From DATBGO01 sp963785765 (GTDB taxonomy: Bacteria; Actinomycetota; Actinomycetes; Streptosporangiales; Streptosporangiaceae), in NCBI GenBank assembly GCA_963785765.1, contig CAWAWM010000004.1, positions 1,240,001 to 1,304,000 on the forward strand: 64,000 bases of DNA, in the 5' to 3' direction. This document shows, one piece after another, positions 1 to 7,775 of the stretch. Positions within the stretch are counted from its first letter, which is position 1. Every line of letters starts with the position of its first letter. The notes under the pieces were generated by a model. The model worked only from the letters and a program-made list of their open reading frames with translations. It made no database searches and was not told the origin of the DNA. The position numbers and the translations under genes were made by a program.

Positions 1-281
1 TTAACGAGTGCCGTGGCAATGCCACGCCTCATCCAGGCCGGGTGCACGAAGAGGTCTTCCAGTTCGACGGTGCCGCCAGCTTCGATCCAGGTGGCAAAGC
101 CAACCAGTGAGCCGTCCTCTTCTGCGACATGAGTGCGGCCCTCGGCCAGTCCCTCCGGCCCTAGGATCAGGTGCTCTGGATGTGCTAGCAGGTTGTCGCG
201 GTCACCGACATTGGACAACGAGGCGCTGCGATAGACCTCCGCTGCAGCCGGGAGGTCGGTAAGCGCGCCAGGCCGGATCAT
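1..281 (-). CDS. GNAT-family N-acetyltransferase, N-terminal part (runs off window)
   Basis: The ATG at 279-281 on the minus strand opens a frame with no stop to the window edge. It begins MIRPGALTDLPAAAEVYR, typical of the first strand and helix of GNAT enzymes. About 85 residues in it has FVHPAWMRRGIATALV, the acetyl-CoA pyrophosphate-binding motif A (R-x-x-G-x-A/G). GNAT proteins transfer an acetyl group from acetyl-CoA to a small-molecule or protein amine; the substrate cannot be read here. The last third of the protein lies outside the window, so it may be intact or broken. Confidence 0.85.
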   Translation of the reverse strand, partial: MIRPGALTDLPAAAEVYRSASLSNVGDRDNLLAHPEHLILGPEGLAEGRTHVAEEDGSLVGFATWIEAGGTVELEDLFVHPAWMRRGIATALV

Positions 282-578
282 CGCCACAGTGTGTACCAAG
301 CCGGCTTGAGCCGCTGCACCAGCAGCTGGCAGCCACTTTGCGCAGCGTCCGCACATACCGCGAATGGTACTTAGGTGTGGGTGCGCCGGACGGTTCGACC
401 GTTCCAGAGCAGGTCAGCTAAGGGGCGGCAAGCCAGATCCTCGCTGGCAAACGAACGCCGACCTGTTTCGAGCCCACGTTCTGAGTAGTAGCCAACCCAC
501 TCGTGCCTGTCTGACGCTGGGTAACCGTACAACCAGCGGGCGGATTCGTGTCGACCACCAGATCATGGGCGTCGTTCC

Positions 579-1223
579 TTGCGTCGCCGGTACCCGGATC
601 TCAGCTCCGCCGGGATCGCCACCTGCACGCTCAGCTACCCTGGACCCGGCTCGCATCAGATCGTCGCGTCCTGGGGCGACGTACAGTCTCAGATCCTGAC
701 GCAGACCGTGAACCAGGCCGCCACGACCACACAGGTCACCTGGCAGCTCTCGATCGGAATCCCCGGCGATCCGCATGTCCCCGTGGTCCTTTTCACCGCT
801 ACGGTGTCGGCGAACCCCCCTGGGGCAGGGACTCCCACCGGGACTGTCCAGTTCGCCATCGACGGTAATCAGTACGCTAGCCCTGTTGCCCTTGTACATG
901 GGACGGCGCAGGTGGGGCCTTTCTCGATCGGCGTGTGCGATCCAAAGCTTCTCCCCTGCACAGTTGCCGTCCCGGACAGCCACGTCCACATGATCACAGC
1001 CACCTACAGCGGCGACAGCGACTTCAGCGCGAGCACCGGGACGCTTACCTTCTCGTCGGCCAGGGCCGATGAGTGTGCCGGTCTCGCCCACCTGCTAAGC
1101 ACGTATAACGCCGCACTTGCCGACCTCGTCCTCAATGGCCAGGGCAACAGCCCCTCGGCGCAGCTTCTCCGCCAAGCCATCAGTGCCACGGAAGCAGCGG
1201 AAACCGCCAGCGGCTGTCCATGA
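579..1223 (+). CDS. Bacterial Ig-like repeat protein, probably 5'-truncated
   Basis: This 214-residue product contains a bacterial Ig-like repeat. Residues about 70-165 carry the signatures PTGTVQFAIDG and HMITATYSGDSDFSAST, seen in secreted adhesin or surface proteins of the Big_3_5 type. The start region (SSAGIATCTLSYPGPGSHQIVAS) reads like the end of a preceding Ig repeat, so upstream repeats and a signal peptide are missing. The 297 bp between 282 and 578 show only broken traces of such a frame and no gene I can support. The C-terminal 50 residues are helical with two Cys. It is probably a remnant of a longer surface protein, and whether it is expressed is unknown. Confidence 0.6.
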   Translation: MRRRYPDLSSAGIATCTLSYPGPGSHQIVASWGDVQSQILTQTVNQAATTTQVTWQLSIGIPGDPHVPVVLFTATVSANPPGAGTPTGTVQFAIDGNQYASPVALVHGTAQVGPFSIGVCDPKLLPCTVAVPDSHVHMITATYSGDSDFSASTGTLTFSSARADECAGLAHLLSTYNAALADLVLNGQGNSPSAQLLRQAISATEAAETASGCP

Positions 1224-1347
1224 TCACCGTTCCAGCCGTGCAGGAATCGGGCAACCGCCATTCACGCGGCCAGCGGACGGGCCGGTCCAGCCGATAGGCG
1301 GCTGATCTGCGAGCGCAGCGTGCCCAGTAGCGCAACACAATGTGCAT

Positions 1348-1923
1348 TCAGACGGCCATGAGCAGCCGGGCGAAAGCCCGCCCGCGCCCGGGCCAGGTCA
1401 CGCCCGTCCCTGCTGCCCACCACGTCAGGGAAGTTACCGCCCGGCTCGGGCGCGCCAGCCCGGCCACGGCAATGCCGGGCAGCCGCGGCACAATCAAGGC
1501 ACCGACGTCGCCCAGCAGCCGTGCCGCGCCCGAGGGGCCGATGCCGCGCAAGTCAGGCAGGCTGCTGCCGATCGCGGGGACCAGCTCTTTAAGTTCGGCC
1601 TCGGCGGTCTTGATGCGCTTGCCGGTCCGGGTTAATTCGGTGATCAGCTCGGCGGCGAGCCGGCGGCGGGTCTGGCCGGCGATGTCACGCGGGCGGATGG
1701 CGGCCAGCATTTCCATGGCCTGCGCGGCGGACAGGACCTTCTTCGCACCGCCCGGGAGCAGCTCCAGCAGCAGCCGGTGCAGCCGGCTGATCGTCTGCGA
1801 GCGGGCCACGCCCAGCTCATCACGGCGATCAGCCAGCAGCCGCAGCGCCACCATCGCATCATCGACCGCGATGACCCGCAGCCCTGGGCTGCGCAGCCCG
1901 GGGCTACGCCACCGAATGCGCAC
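1348..1923 (-). pseudogene. IS110-family transposase remnant
   Basis: The minus-strand frame encodes the centre of an IS110-type transposase. It has the helical linker (RRDELGVARSQTISRLHRLL and an AAIRPRDIAGQTRRRLA segment) and the start of the C-terminal Transposase_20 domain (LPDLRGIGPSGAARLLGDVG). The N-terminal DEDD catalytic half and the Ser-containing C-terminal half are both absent. The flanks change abruptly to unrelated sequence, so this is an inactive internal fragment. It is not a copy of the intact IS110 at 11.4-12.7 kb; the linker sequence differs. Confidence 0.8.
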
Positions 1924-2108
1924 CGGCCCGGGTCGGTCTTACGGGGCCAGATCCCACCCTAGATCCGCAGACGATAACGACAGACTGACGGATAGACGCA
2001 AATGGCCTGGCTCAAAACCTGAGCGGGACGGGCCATAACCAGGCCATAACCGCTCTTCCTCATTTGCCGCGCATAGGATCGTGCTCACGGATAGCTGAGG
2101 GGTGGCTC

Positions 2109-2504
2109 ATGGATGCGGCACGTCTCGGCGGGTACGCATTGCTGGTGAGCGCGGGTGCTGGAGTGGTTGCCTCGGTGGTGGCGCCGCGGCGCTGGGGACG
2201 GGTAGGCGGCGCATGCGTAACAGGCGGGCTTTCTGTTCTGGCCGCCCGCGACACGGCGATGATCGCATCGGGCAGCCTGCGGCGCCTTCAGGTGATTCCT
2301 GGCGTGCTGCTCGCCGCCGAGCCAGTTTGCGCCAGCGCCGGAATCGCGCTCGGGGGCAGGGCCTGGCTCGGCAAGGACGGGGCGGATATGGACCCGTTGA
2401 ACAGGCTGGCAACCGTGCTGGCGATCACATCCTTCGCCATTCACGCCATTCGCCAGGCCATCTACCTAACGCCAGGGCGCGGGCGGCGGACTCACCGGAC
2501 TTGA
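2109..2504 (+). CDS. Small integral membrane protein, unknown function
   Basis: This is a 131-residue protein with four hydrophobic stretches (about residues 5-22, 28-45, 62-80 and 95-115) and a basic tail (GRGRRTHRT), consistent with a four-helix membrane protein. I chose the ATG at 2109 over the upstream ATG at 2064 because GAGGGGTGG lies just before it and the hydrophobic region starts at once. I recognise no family. It stands alone between an IS110 remnant and a decayed hydrolase. Confidence 0.55.
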   Translation: MDAARLGGYALLVSAGAGVVASVVAPRRWGRVGGACVTGGLSVLAARDTAMIASGSLRRLQVIPGVLLAAEPVCASAGIALGGRAWLGKDGADMDPLNRLATVLAITSFAIHAIRQAIYLTPGRGRRTHRT

Positions 2505-2573
2505 TCTGGCCTCGTACTCATCTGCCGCGTGCTGGGTGTGGCTCGGTCGGCTGGGTTCCGGCCGGTTGCGTGG

Positions 2574-3232
2574 TTACCCGACAAGGAAACGGCTTGGCTG
2601 ATCGAGGAACTGCTGGCGCTCGGCGAACAGGAAGAACATATGGCCGCCGCGGAAGAACTCGATCCGCGAGCCGGGGATGCCCGCATGCATCCGTTTGGCC
2701 AGGTCCGCCGGCACGGACCTATCCCGCCGGCCGTGCAGGATCAGGGCAGGCACGCGGATGCCGCCCAGCCGGCCCGTGGCGCCGTAACTGGCCGAAGCCT
2801 GGCGCTGCCGCAGATAGGCATAGCGGGGCTGCGGGTACTTGCCGCGCAGCAGCCCGGCCCATCTCAGCGGCAGCAGCAGCCGCATCGGCCAGGACATGGT
2901 GACCTTTCCCCGCCCGGCCGCCGAAGTGCTGACCAGCACCAGCCTGCCCACCCGGTCCGGGCAGGACAGCGCCAGCTCCAGCGCAATCCGCCCCCATGGA
3001 GACCCCCAGCACGCCCGCCCCCTCCAGGGACAGACCGTTCGAACCAGGCAATGATCGGGGCCAGCAGCATGATGTCGGCACCCAGGCCGTTAATGAGCAG
3101 CAACGGCTCACCCGCGCCATGCTGCCCGTCATACATGGTGATGCCATCGACTCGCGCGGTGGGCATGCTGGGCGCGGTAGCAGCAGCCCAGCGGCGCTTC
3201 GCGGCCACGCCGGCTCCCCGGTGGATCGCCAC
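2574..3232 (-). pseudogene. Alpha/beta-hydrolase, frameshifted and internally deleted
   Basis: Three minus-strand frames together spell one alpha/beta-hydrolase. The N-terminal piece (from about 3160) reads VDGITMYDGQHGAGEPLLLINGLGADI, the usual strand before the oxyanion loop. A second frame near 2990 carries GVLGVSMGA, the nucleophile elbow G-x-S-x-G with Ser. A third frame, 2951-2574, gives RLVLVSTSAAGRG and, later, VPALILHGRRDRSVP and GGHMFF with the acid and His. Roughly 35-40 residues between the oxyanion loop and the elbow are missing, and at least two frame changes are needed. The gene is therefore dead and not merely mis-sequenced at one site. Confidence 0.75.
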
Positions 3233-3338
3233 GCGGGGAACAACGCACTACCTTGCCGCATATCGCTCGCCATTGCAGGCATGAGGCGCCCGTCTCGTGC
3301 CAGGTGCTGCATCGACAAGCACCTGGGCGAGCGCCCGA

Positions 3339-3983
3339 TCAAGACCCCGGCATCATTGCCGCGAGCTCGGCCAGCGTGGTCTGCGGATGGTCGGCGTAGA
3401 CCGGGTGGACCCGGGCCAGGACGGCAGCGATCGCGGCGTCATCACCCGGGCGGATGGCGGCGAACCAGCGCCGCGACACCGCCAGCAGCCCCGCCTCCCA
3501 GGAGGCGATCTCCTCCGGCGGCCGCGTGCTCGCTTCGCCGGTCACCGGCTCCAGCGCCACCAGGTAGCCGGGTCCCCAGATCACCTGCGTCAGGTAACGC
3601 ACTCGCGCCGCATGCCAGCCGGAGGTCACCACGATGACACGCTGCCCTCCGGGTTCACCCAGCAGCGGCCTGGTGAACCAGATGTTGCCGATCGTGTCAC
3701 GGGACCGGGCCTCGACAGTGATGCCGCCTGGGGGCACGCCCGCCGTAACGGCGATCTGCGCCATGGCCGTGGCCTCCGCCCGCGGCGGGGGCGGATCGTA
3801 CATGCCATACGCACCCGACATCACGATCCGCTGCGCCCGCCCCGAGCGGTACAACGCGGCCGCCCGGCGGGCACGCGCCACGGTCTCTGGCCGCGGTTCG
3901 CCGTCGGCGGTGATGCCGCCTCCCAGGGCCACGATGACACCGGAGCTCGCAGGGGACACAGGCCCGATGCTGCTGGAAAACAC
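3339..3983 (-). CDS. YdcF/ElyC-family (DUF218) protein
   Basis: This is a 214-residue DUF218 protein of about the usual cytoplasmic length. It shows the family landmarks in order: VIVALGGGITADGEPRPETVARARRA (first Rossmann-like strand and the G-G-G turn), RIVMSGAYG, a conserved acidic segment ARSRDTIGN (family E-x-x-S-x-x-T-x-x-N), and VIVVTSGWHAAR (family T-S-x-x-H-x-x-R). The family includes E. coli YdcF, which binds S-adenosylmethionine, and ElyC of envelope biogenesis; the exact reaction here is unknown. A perfect inverted repeat sits about 50 bp upstream of the start. Confidence 0.85.
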   Translation of the reverse strand: MFSSSIGPVSPASSGVIVALGGGITADGEPRPETVARARRAAALYRSGRAQRIVMSGAYGMYDPPPPRAEATAMAQIAVTAGVPPGGITVEARSRDTIGNIWFTRPLLGEPGGQRVIVVTSGWHAARVRYLTQVIWGPGYLVALEPVTGEASTRPPEEIASWEAGLLAVSRRWFAAIRPGDDAAIAAVLARVHPVYADHPQTTLAELAAMMPGS

Positions 3984-4035
3984 CCCTGCGGCGCAACCCT
4001 GAGATCACGCGATGCCCATCGAGACGAAAAGCGCG

Positions 4036-4054
4036 TTGTCACGATAGGTGACAA
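4036..4054. promoter_or_regulatory. Perfect inverted repeat, candidate operator upstream of the DUF218 gene
   Basis: TTGTCAC and GTGACAA are perfect 7-bp arms separated by 5 bp (gatag). The site lies 53-71 bp upstream of the DUF218 start at 3983, a normal distance for a repressor operator. No regulator gene sits next to it, and I cannot name the binding family. Confidence 0.5.
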
Positions 4055-4396
4055 GTTTCGGTCTCTCCACGCGCGTGAACCGCCGATATGGCCGCCGACC
4101 TGGTCGCCAGCGTGGCCGCCTGTGCCGCGCCGAACCGGATACTCTGCGCATGGTCACGGCGATAGCAGGCGACGATCATTGGCCAACCGCAGCGGCCCGA
4201 ACTGGGCTGTGACCTTCAAGGACCGCGGCTGGCTACCCTGCTCCGACCTTCGGCATTCCTGCGGGCGGTCGGATACTGCCTGCACAGCCAGTGCCTGGCA
4301 TGTTGTGTGCGGATCAGATCTGCAACGCAGGCCGGCTTTGGACCTCTTCACCCACCGGTCGTGCCGTCCGCTGGCGTTGGCAGGCCGGGCGGTGCT
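4055..4396. other. Non-coding stretch
   Basis: No frame here has recognisable protein similarity, a good ribosome-binding site or credible codon use on either strand. I see nothing functional beyond the inverted repeat at its left edge. Confidence 0.5.
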
Positions 4397-4948
4397 TCAC
4401 ACGACGGAGTAGAGCCAGTGCCGCAGTAGCCGGCTGAGGCTGGGCATGATGAGGAACGTCAGGAGCGGGACCAGGGCCAGCGGGAACACTGCCGCGCGGA
4501 CGGGGAGCGGCCATCCAAGGATGGAGGGCGCAACGAGCCCGTCGAATAAGATGCTGATCGGCCAGATCGCGCAGAACGTCACGACGGCCATTTTCCACTT
4601 GGGCGGTGCCGAGACCGCCTGGCCGGGCAGGCTGAACCAGGTCTCCATGCCCGTGCTGCGAGCCACCTCTTTGGTGGCGATCCCGTTGAGCTGCCGGATC
4701 CTTTGAGCCCGATCCGGAGAGTGCAGCCATTGGGCGAGGAGACGAGCGCTGGTGAACCGTACGACAGTGTGATAACAGCTTCCGTCGCCCTCTGACCTGA
4801 GCCAGGCTGCCCCGAGGTGCCCTTCGAACTTTGCGGCCGCGCCGGTGATCCCGTGAGCCCACGATTCAAACTCTTCCTGCTTGCCCGGGGCGACGCGCCA
4901 GGTGAAAACCTCCGTGACGGGATGGATGTCCTGGGGTCCCTCGCTCAT
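4397..4948 (-). CDS. Antibiotic-biosynthesis-monooxygenase (ABM) domain protein with membrane tail
   Basis: Residues about 10-105 form a ferredoxin-like ABM fold (VTEVFTWRVAPGKQEEFESWAHG, then HLGAAWLRSEGDGSCYHTVVRFTS). The C-terminal 70 residues contain two hydrophobic segments (MAVVTFCAIWPISILFDGLV and VFPLALVPLLTFLIM), so the domain is tethered to the membrane. This ABM-plus-two-helices architecture is common in actinobacteria and proteobacteria. A role as a small oxygenase or stress protein is only a family inference. Starts at 4984 or 5047 are also possible; I chose 4948 because the family alignment begins there, although no clear Shine-Dalgarno decides it. Confidence 0.75.
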   Translation of the reverse strand: MSEGPQDIHPVTEVFTWRVAPGKQEEFESWAHGITGAAAKFEGHLGAAWLRSEGDGSCYHTVVRFTSARLLAQWLHSPDRAQRIRQLNGIATKEVARSTGMETWFSLPGQAVSAPPKWKMAVVTFCAIWPISILFDGLVAPSILGWPLPVRAAVFPLALVPLLTFLIMPSLSRLLRHWLYSVV

Positions 4949-5394
4949 AACCTGGACAGTAACGTGCCCCGCCGAGCGGGACATGAAGGCCGCGGAGGTG
5001 TCGAACCCGATCCTGCGGTTCGCCGCCGGCCTGGTCGTCGGATTCACCCCGAATGAAGCCGAGCGCGCCAGTCCGCTCCGTCCCGGAGTAAGTGCAAACC
5101 TCCGACGTCCCAGTCCACGGCGGCTCCCGCCATCTGGCGGGCCCTTCAGGTGCCCCCGGTGCAGGTCCTGGTACCAGGCCGGTCGGGGCCAAGCGGGCAG
5201 CTATCGGCAAGTGACATGTATCAGCAGGGGATCGCTCTCCTCCTATCTGAGTGGAGGCCCGAGTCCCGCGGATCCGCGGAGCATCCGGTGGGTGACCGGC
5301 GGGCTTGCCGCGGTGGCGGCACGACTGGCCGCTGGAAGATGATCCCGCCGCGCTCGCCGCGTACAGGAAGACGGTTAATCGAAAGGACACGGAT
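4949..5394. other. Intergenic region upstream of the 5.4-7.1 kb cassette
   Basis: No convincing gene is visible. The frame running into the 5395 gene (from about 5305) has no ribosome-binding site of its own and reads like untranslated leader. The promoter of the following three-gene cassette should lie here, but I see no strong -35/-10 pair. Confidence 0.45.
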
Positions 5395-5691
5395 ATGGCA
5401 AGCCAATGGGGCACCAACAGTCTGGCGCCAAACCGATCCGCCGGGTGGTATTTCGTCCGTAACAAGCAGGAAGGATTCCTCCCGGTATTGCAGGTCATGC
5501 CCCTCAGTCCGTCCTTTACCAACGGGGATTGGGCCCTGACCGGCGGCGGCTACCCCTACTTCACCGAGCTCGGGGTCAGCACCATCTGGAGCCAGCTCAC
5601 TGACAACCTCGACAACCTCGTCTACTTCATGGTCGTCCAGAACAACAGCAGTAACACCATCGAGTATGCGTTCCTCGAGTCGGATCTGTAA
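5395..5691 (+). CDS. Small protein of unknown family, module A
   Basis: This is a 98-residue protein without a signal peptide, rich in aromatic and Asn residues (QWGTNSLAP, LPVLQVMPLSPSFTNG, ALTGGGYPYF, VVQNNSSNTIEYAFLE). It aligns end to end with the first 99 residues of the protein at 5985 at roughly 70% identity, so the two share one folded module, probably all-beta. The ATG at 5395 is preceded by GAAAGGACACGG; upstream in-frame ATGs lack such a signal. It is the first gene of a tight trio (50-bp and 15-bp gaps). I do not recognise the family; a sugar- or lipid-binding role would be speculation. Confidence 0.75.
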   Translation: MASQWGTNSLAPNRSAGWYFVRNKQEGFLPVLQVMPLSPSFTNGDWALTGGGYPYFTELGVSTIWSQLTDNLDNLVYFMVVQNNSSNTIEYAFLESDL

Positions 5692-5741
5692 GCAAGCCCG
5701 GAACAAATCCCAGTAACGACAAGTGTACAGGAGAACTAAAC

Positions 5742-5969
5742 ATGAAAGCATCAGTACTGCATGACGGCGAAGGCCGGATTCTAGCCATCTCCAAGGCGGC
5801 GGACCTTAAGGCGTCTGGCAGCAAGTTCACCCAGGCGGGCATGGTTGCTGGCGAGGGCCAGAGCCTGGTCGAGGTGGAGCTTTCGGCCGAAGACTCGCAG
5901 CGCCCTCTGCGCGAGTTGCACGAGAGCTACCGGGTCGACCCGGCCACCAAGAACCTCGTCAGGCTCTAG
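5742..5969 (+). CDS. Small conserved-looking protein, unknown function
   Basis: This 75-residue product has two short strand-like segments (KASVLHDGEGRILAISK and QSLVEVELSAEDSQRPL) and a helix (RELHESYRVD). It has no signal peptide or membrane segment. GGAGAACTAAAC precedes the ATG. It sits between two genes that share module A, 15 bp before the larger one, and so is almost certainly co-transcribed. A chaperone, immunity or partner role is possible from its position, but the sequence does not show it. Confidence 0.7.
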   Translation: MKASVLHDGEGRILAISKAADLKASGSKFTQAGMVAGEGQSLVEVELSAEDSQRPLRELHESYRVDPATKNLVRL

Positions 5970-5984
5970 GCGAAGGACACCACG

Positions 5985-7085
5985 ATGGCCACCCAGTGGG
6001 GCAGCAACAGCATCGCTCCGGGTCAGTCAGCCGGCTGGTTCTTCTCCCGGGCCAACCGGACCAAGTTCCTGCCCGTACTGCAGGTGATGCCGCTGAGCCC
6101 GTCCTTTACCAACGGGGAGTGGGCCCTGACGGGTGGCGGCTACCCCTATTTCAACCAGCTCGGCGTCAGCTCCACGTGGAGCGAGCTCAGCGACGACCTG
6201 CAGAACCTCGTGTACTACCTGGTCGTCCAAAACAACAGCGACAACACGATCGAGTACGCCTTCCTCGAAGCTGATCTTTCGGCGGGAGAGAACCCGGTGG
6301 CCGCCCCCAAGTCCGGCCTCGGTAGCAACTCCAACTACTTCCTGTGTAACTGCTCGAACATCCTGGACCTCACCGTAACCATCGACGTGACCGAGGACAT
6401 CAAGGGCAGCGACGGGTTCTCGTTCCAGGTCAACTGTTACTCCCCCAGCGGTGTCGACGGGGCCCAGCAGTACGTGATCGCCATGGACCCGCAGGGCACT
6501 CTCTATGCCGGGGTCGATAACTGGACCTACAGCGCCGGCCACGTGCACCAGCTCATCAACTACATCCCGTCGATAGGGTCGCTGTCCAACGCTACGCTCC
6601 CGGCCGGTTACACCCTCACCATCTCGCTCCAGAACGACAATCACGGCAACATCATCGGGGCCTCCTACAACGTCAACGACGACAACGGTCACAGCGTCGC
6701 CAGCAAGACCATAAAGCTGCTCCAGCTGGACCTGTACCACAGCAGCAACCCGGTCACGAGCGCAGACCTGTCTCCGATCGTCGCGGTGACCATGGACTTC
6801 GTCGACTGGGCCAACGGCAACGCGACAACGCTCTCGTCCGGTGCGGGGGTGTTCGCCTTCAATGCGTCGACCTCGATGACGGTCAGCAACGCCGAACCGC
6901 CTTGCGTCGAGCTGGACGGTGGGACGCTCGAGTCGTCCAACAGCATCTACGGTCAGATGCCGGCTGGCCCGAGCCACTCAATGACGCAGTCCTTCGCCTC
7001 ATCGGCCCAGGTCAGCGCCCAGATTCTCAGGCACGCCAGAGTCATGCACAAGCTCACCCCGGGCGACACGGGGACCGTAACTTAA
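5985..7085 (+). CDS. 366-residue protein: module A fused to a large beta-rich domain
   Basis: Residues 1-99 duplicate the 5395 protein. After a short linker (SAGENPVAAPKSG), residues about 115-330 form a second, Asn/Ser/Thr-rich region. It has a Cys-x-Cys (FLCNCSNI), repeated beta-type stretches (LDLTVTIDVTEDI, GFSFQVNCYSPSG, GYTLTISLQNDNHGN, VSNAEPPCVEL) and a final helix. There is no signal peptide or transmembrane segment, so any export would be non-classical. GC content is lower than that of the chromosomal half of the window. The family is unknown to me; the pattern would fit a lectin-, toxin- or capsid-like beta-sandwich, without evidence to choose. Confidence 0.75.
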   Translation: MATQWGSNSIAPGQSAGWFFSRANRTKFLPVLQVMPLSPSFTNGEWALTGGGYPYFNQLGVSSTWSELSDDLQNLVYYLVVQNNSDNTIEYAFLEADLSAGENPVAAPKSGLGSNSNYFLCNCSNILDLTVTIDVTEDIKGSDGFSFQVNCYSPSGVDGAQQYVIAMDPQGTLYAGVDNWTYSAGHVHQLINYIPSIGSLSNATLPAGYTLTISLQNDNHGNIIGASYNVNDDNGHSVASKTIKLLQLDLYHSSNPVTSADLSPIVAVTMDFVDWANGNATTLSSGAGVFAFNASTSMTVSNAEPPCVELDGGTLESSNSIYGQMPAGPSHSMTQSFASSAQVSAQILRHARVMHKLTPGDTGTVT

Positions 7086-7201
7086 TACGACAACGCCCGA
7101 TCCCTATAGGCGGAAGGGCGTCACCCAACACCCAGGCGACGCAGCAGCCCAAACCAACTACGTATTGCGCAAGATCGAGGCGGCGTTGGCGGACGAAGGC
7201 C

Positions 7202-7627
7202 TTACCAGGTTTGCTTCCGCTGCAGCCTCGACCAACGGTGACTGCGGAAGTTGCCTTCGAGCAAGTCCTGAACCGCATGGGGCAGATGAGGCCAGACGGC
7301 ATCCGCAGCGCGCGCGAGCGGCAGGAAAGGAAGCGCCAGCAGCAGCAGTGGTGCGCCGAGGCGGCCCGCTACGAAGCGGGCGCCTGGAATCGCCAGCGAA
7401 GCCGCGACCAGAACAGCCCACACCACAAGCATTACCCGCGGAACCGCATTGTGCGGCAAGGCGAGGCTCAGAGCGGCCAAAGCAGCGACGCCAAGCCACG
7501 ACGCCAGCCACCCGGCCAGTATGGCGATCATGAGCCTGCTGAAGCTGCGGGCTTGCTCGCGCCCCCACCAGACCATGCCTGATGATCTCATTATGGGCAG
7601 GCTCGACAACGTGCTCGTCGGCGCCAC
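7202..7627 (-). CDS. Possible membrane protein
   Basis: The minus-strand frame has three hydrophobic stretches (MIAILAGWLASWLGVAALAAL, VMLVVWAVLVAASLAI and LGAPLLLLALPFLPLA) ending in a short amphipathic tail. This is a reasonable small membrane protein, but there is no clear Shine-Dalgarno at any of the candidate starts (7627, 7591, 7576) and no family I recognise. It lies between the cassette at 5.4-7.1 kb and the S53 protease and may be a remnant. Confidence 0.4.
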   Translation of the reverse strand: MAPTSTLSSLPIMRSSGMVWWGREQARSFSRLMIAILAGWLASWLGVAALAALSLALPHNAVPRVMLVVWAVLVAASLAIPGARFVAGRLGAPLLLLALPFLPLARAADAVWPHLPHAVQDLLEGNFRSHRWSRLQRKQTW

Positions 7628-7730
7628 GAGCGGTCATGCGGGCCAAGGCGATTCGCTGTGTCGCGTGACCGGCTTGCTGCGGGCGTGGGGCTGTTCCTGC
7701 ACTGGCAGGCAGGGTCGGCCGAGCCAGCGG

Positions 7731-7762
7731 CGGTGGGGAACGAGGTACCTCGTTCCCCACCG
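7731..7762 (-). terminator. Perfect 32-bp palindrome downstream of the S53 protease gene
   Basis: The sequence CGGTGGGGAACGAGGT is followed directly by its exact reverse complement. It would fold into a 14-bp GC-rich hairpin with a 4-base loop, 13 bp past the protease stop. There is no U-tract in that direction, as is usual for actinobacterial terminators. Confidence 0.7.
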
Positions 7763-7775
7763 TTTGGCCTTAGCG

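Noticed and set aside
2493..3284. Plus-strand frame (2529-3284) opposite the hydrolase remnant
   Set aside because: Reads as H/R/P/Q-rich antisense; the minus strand carries clear hydrolase motifs even though broken.
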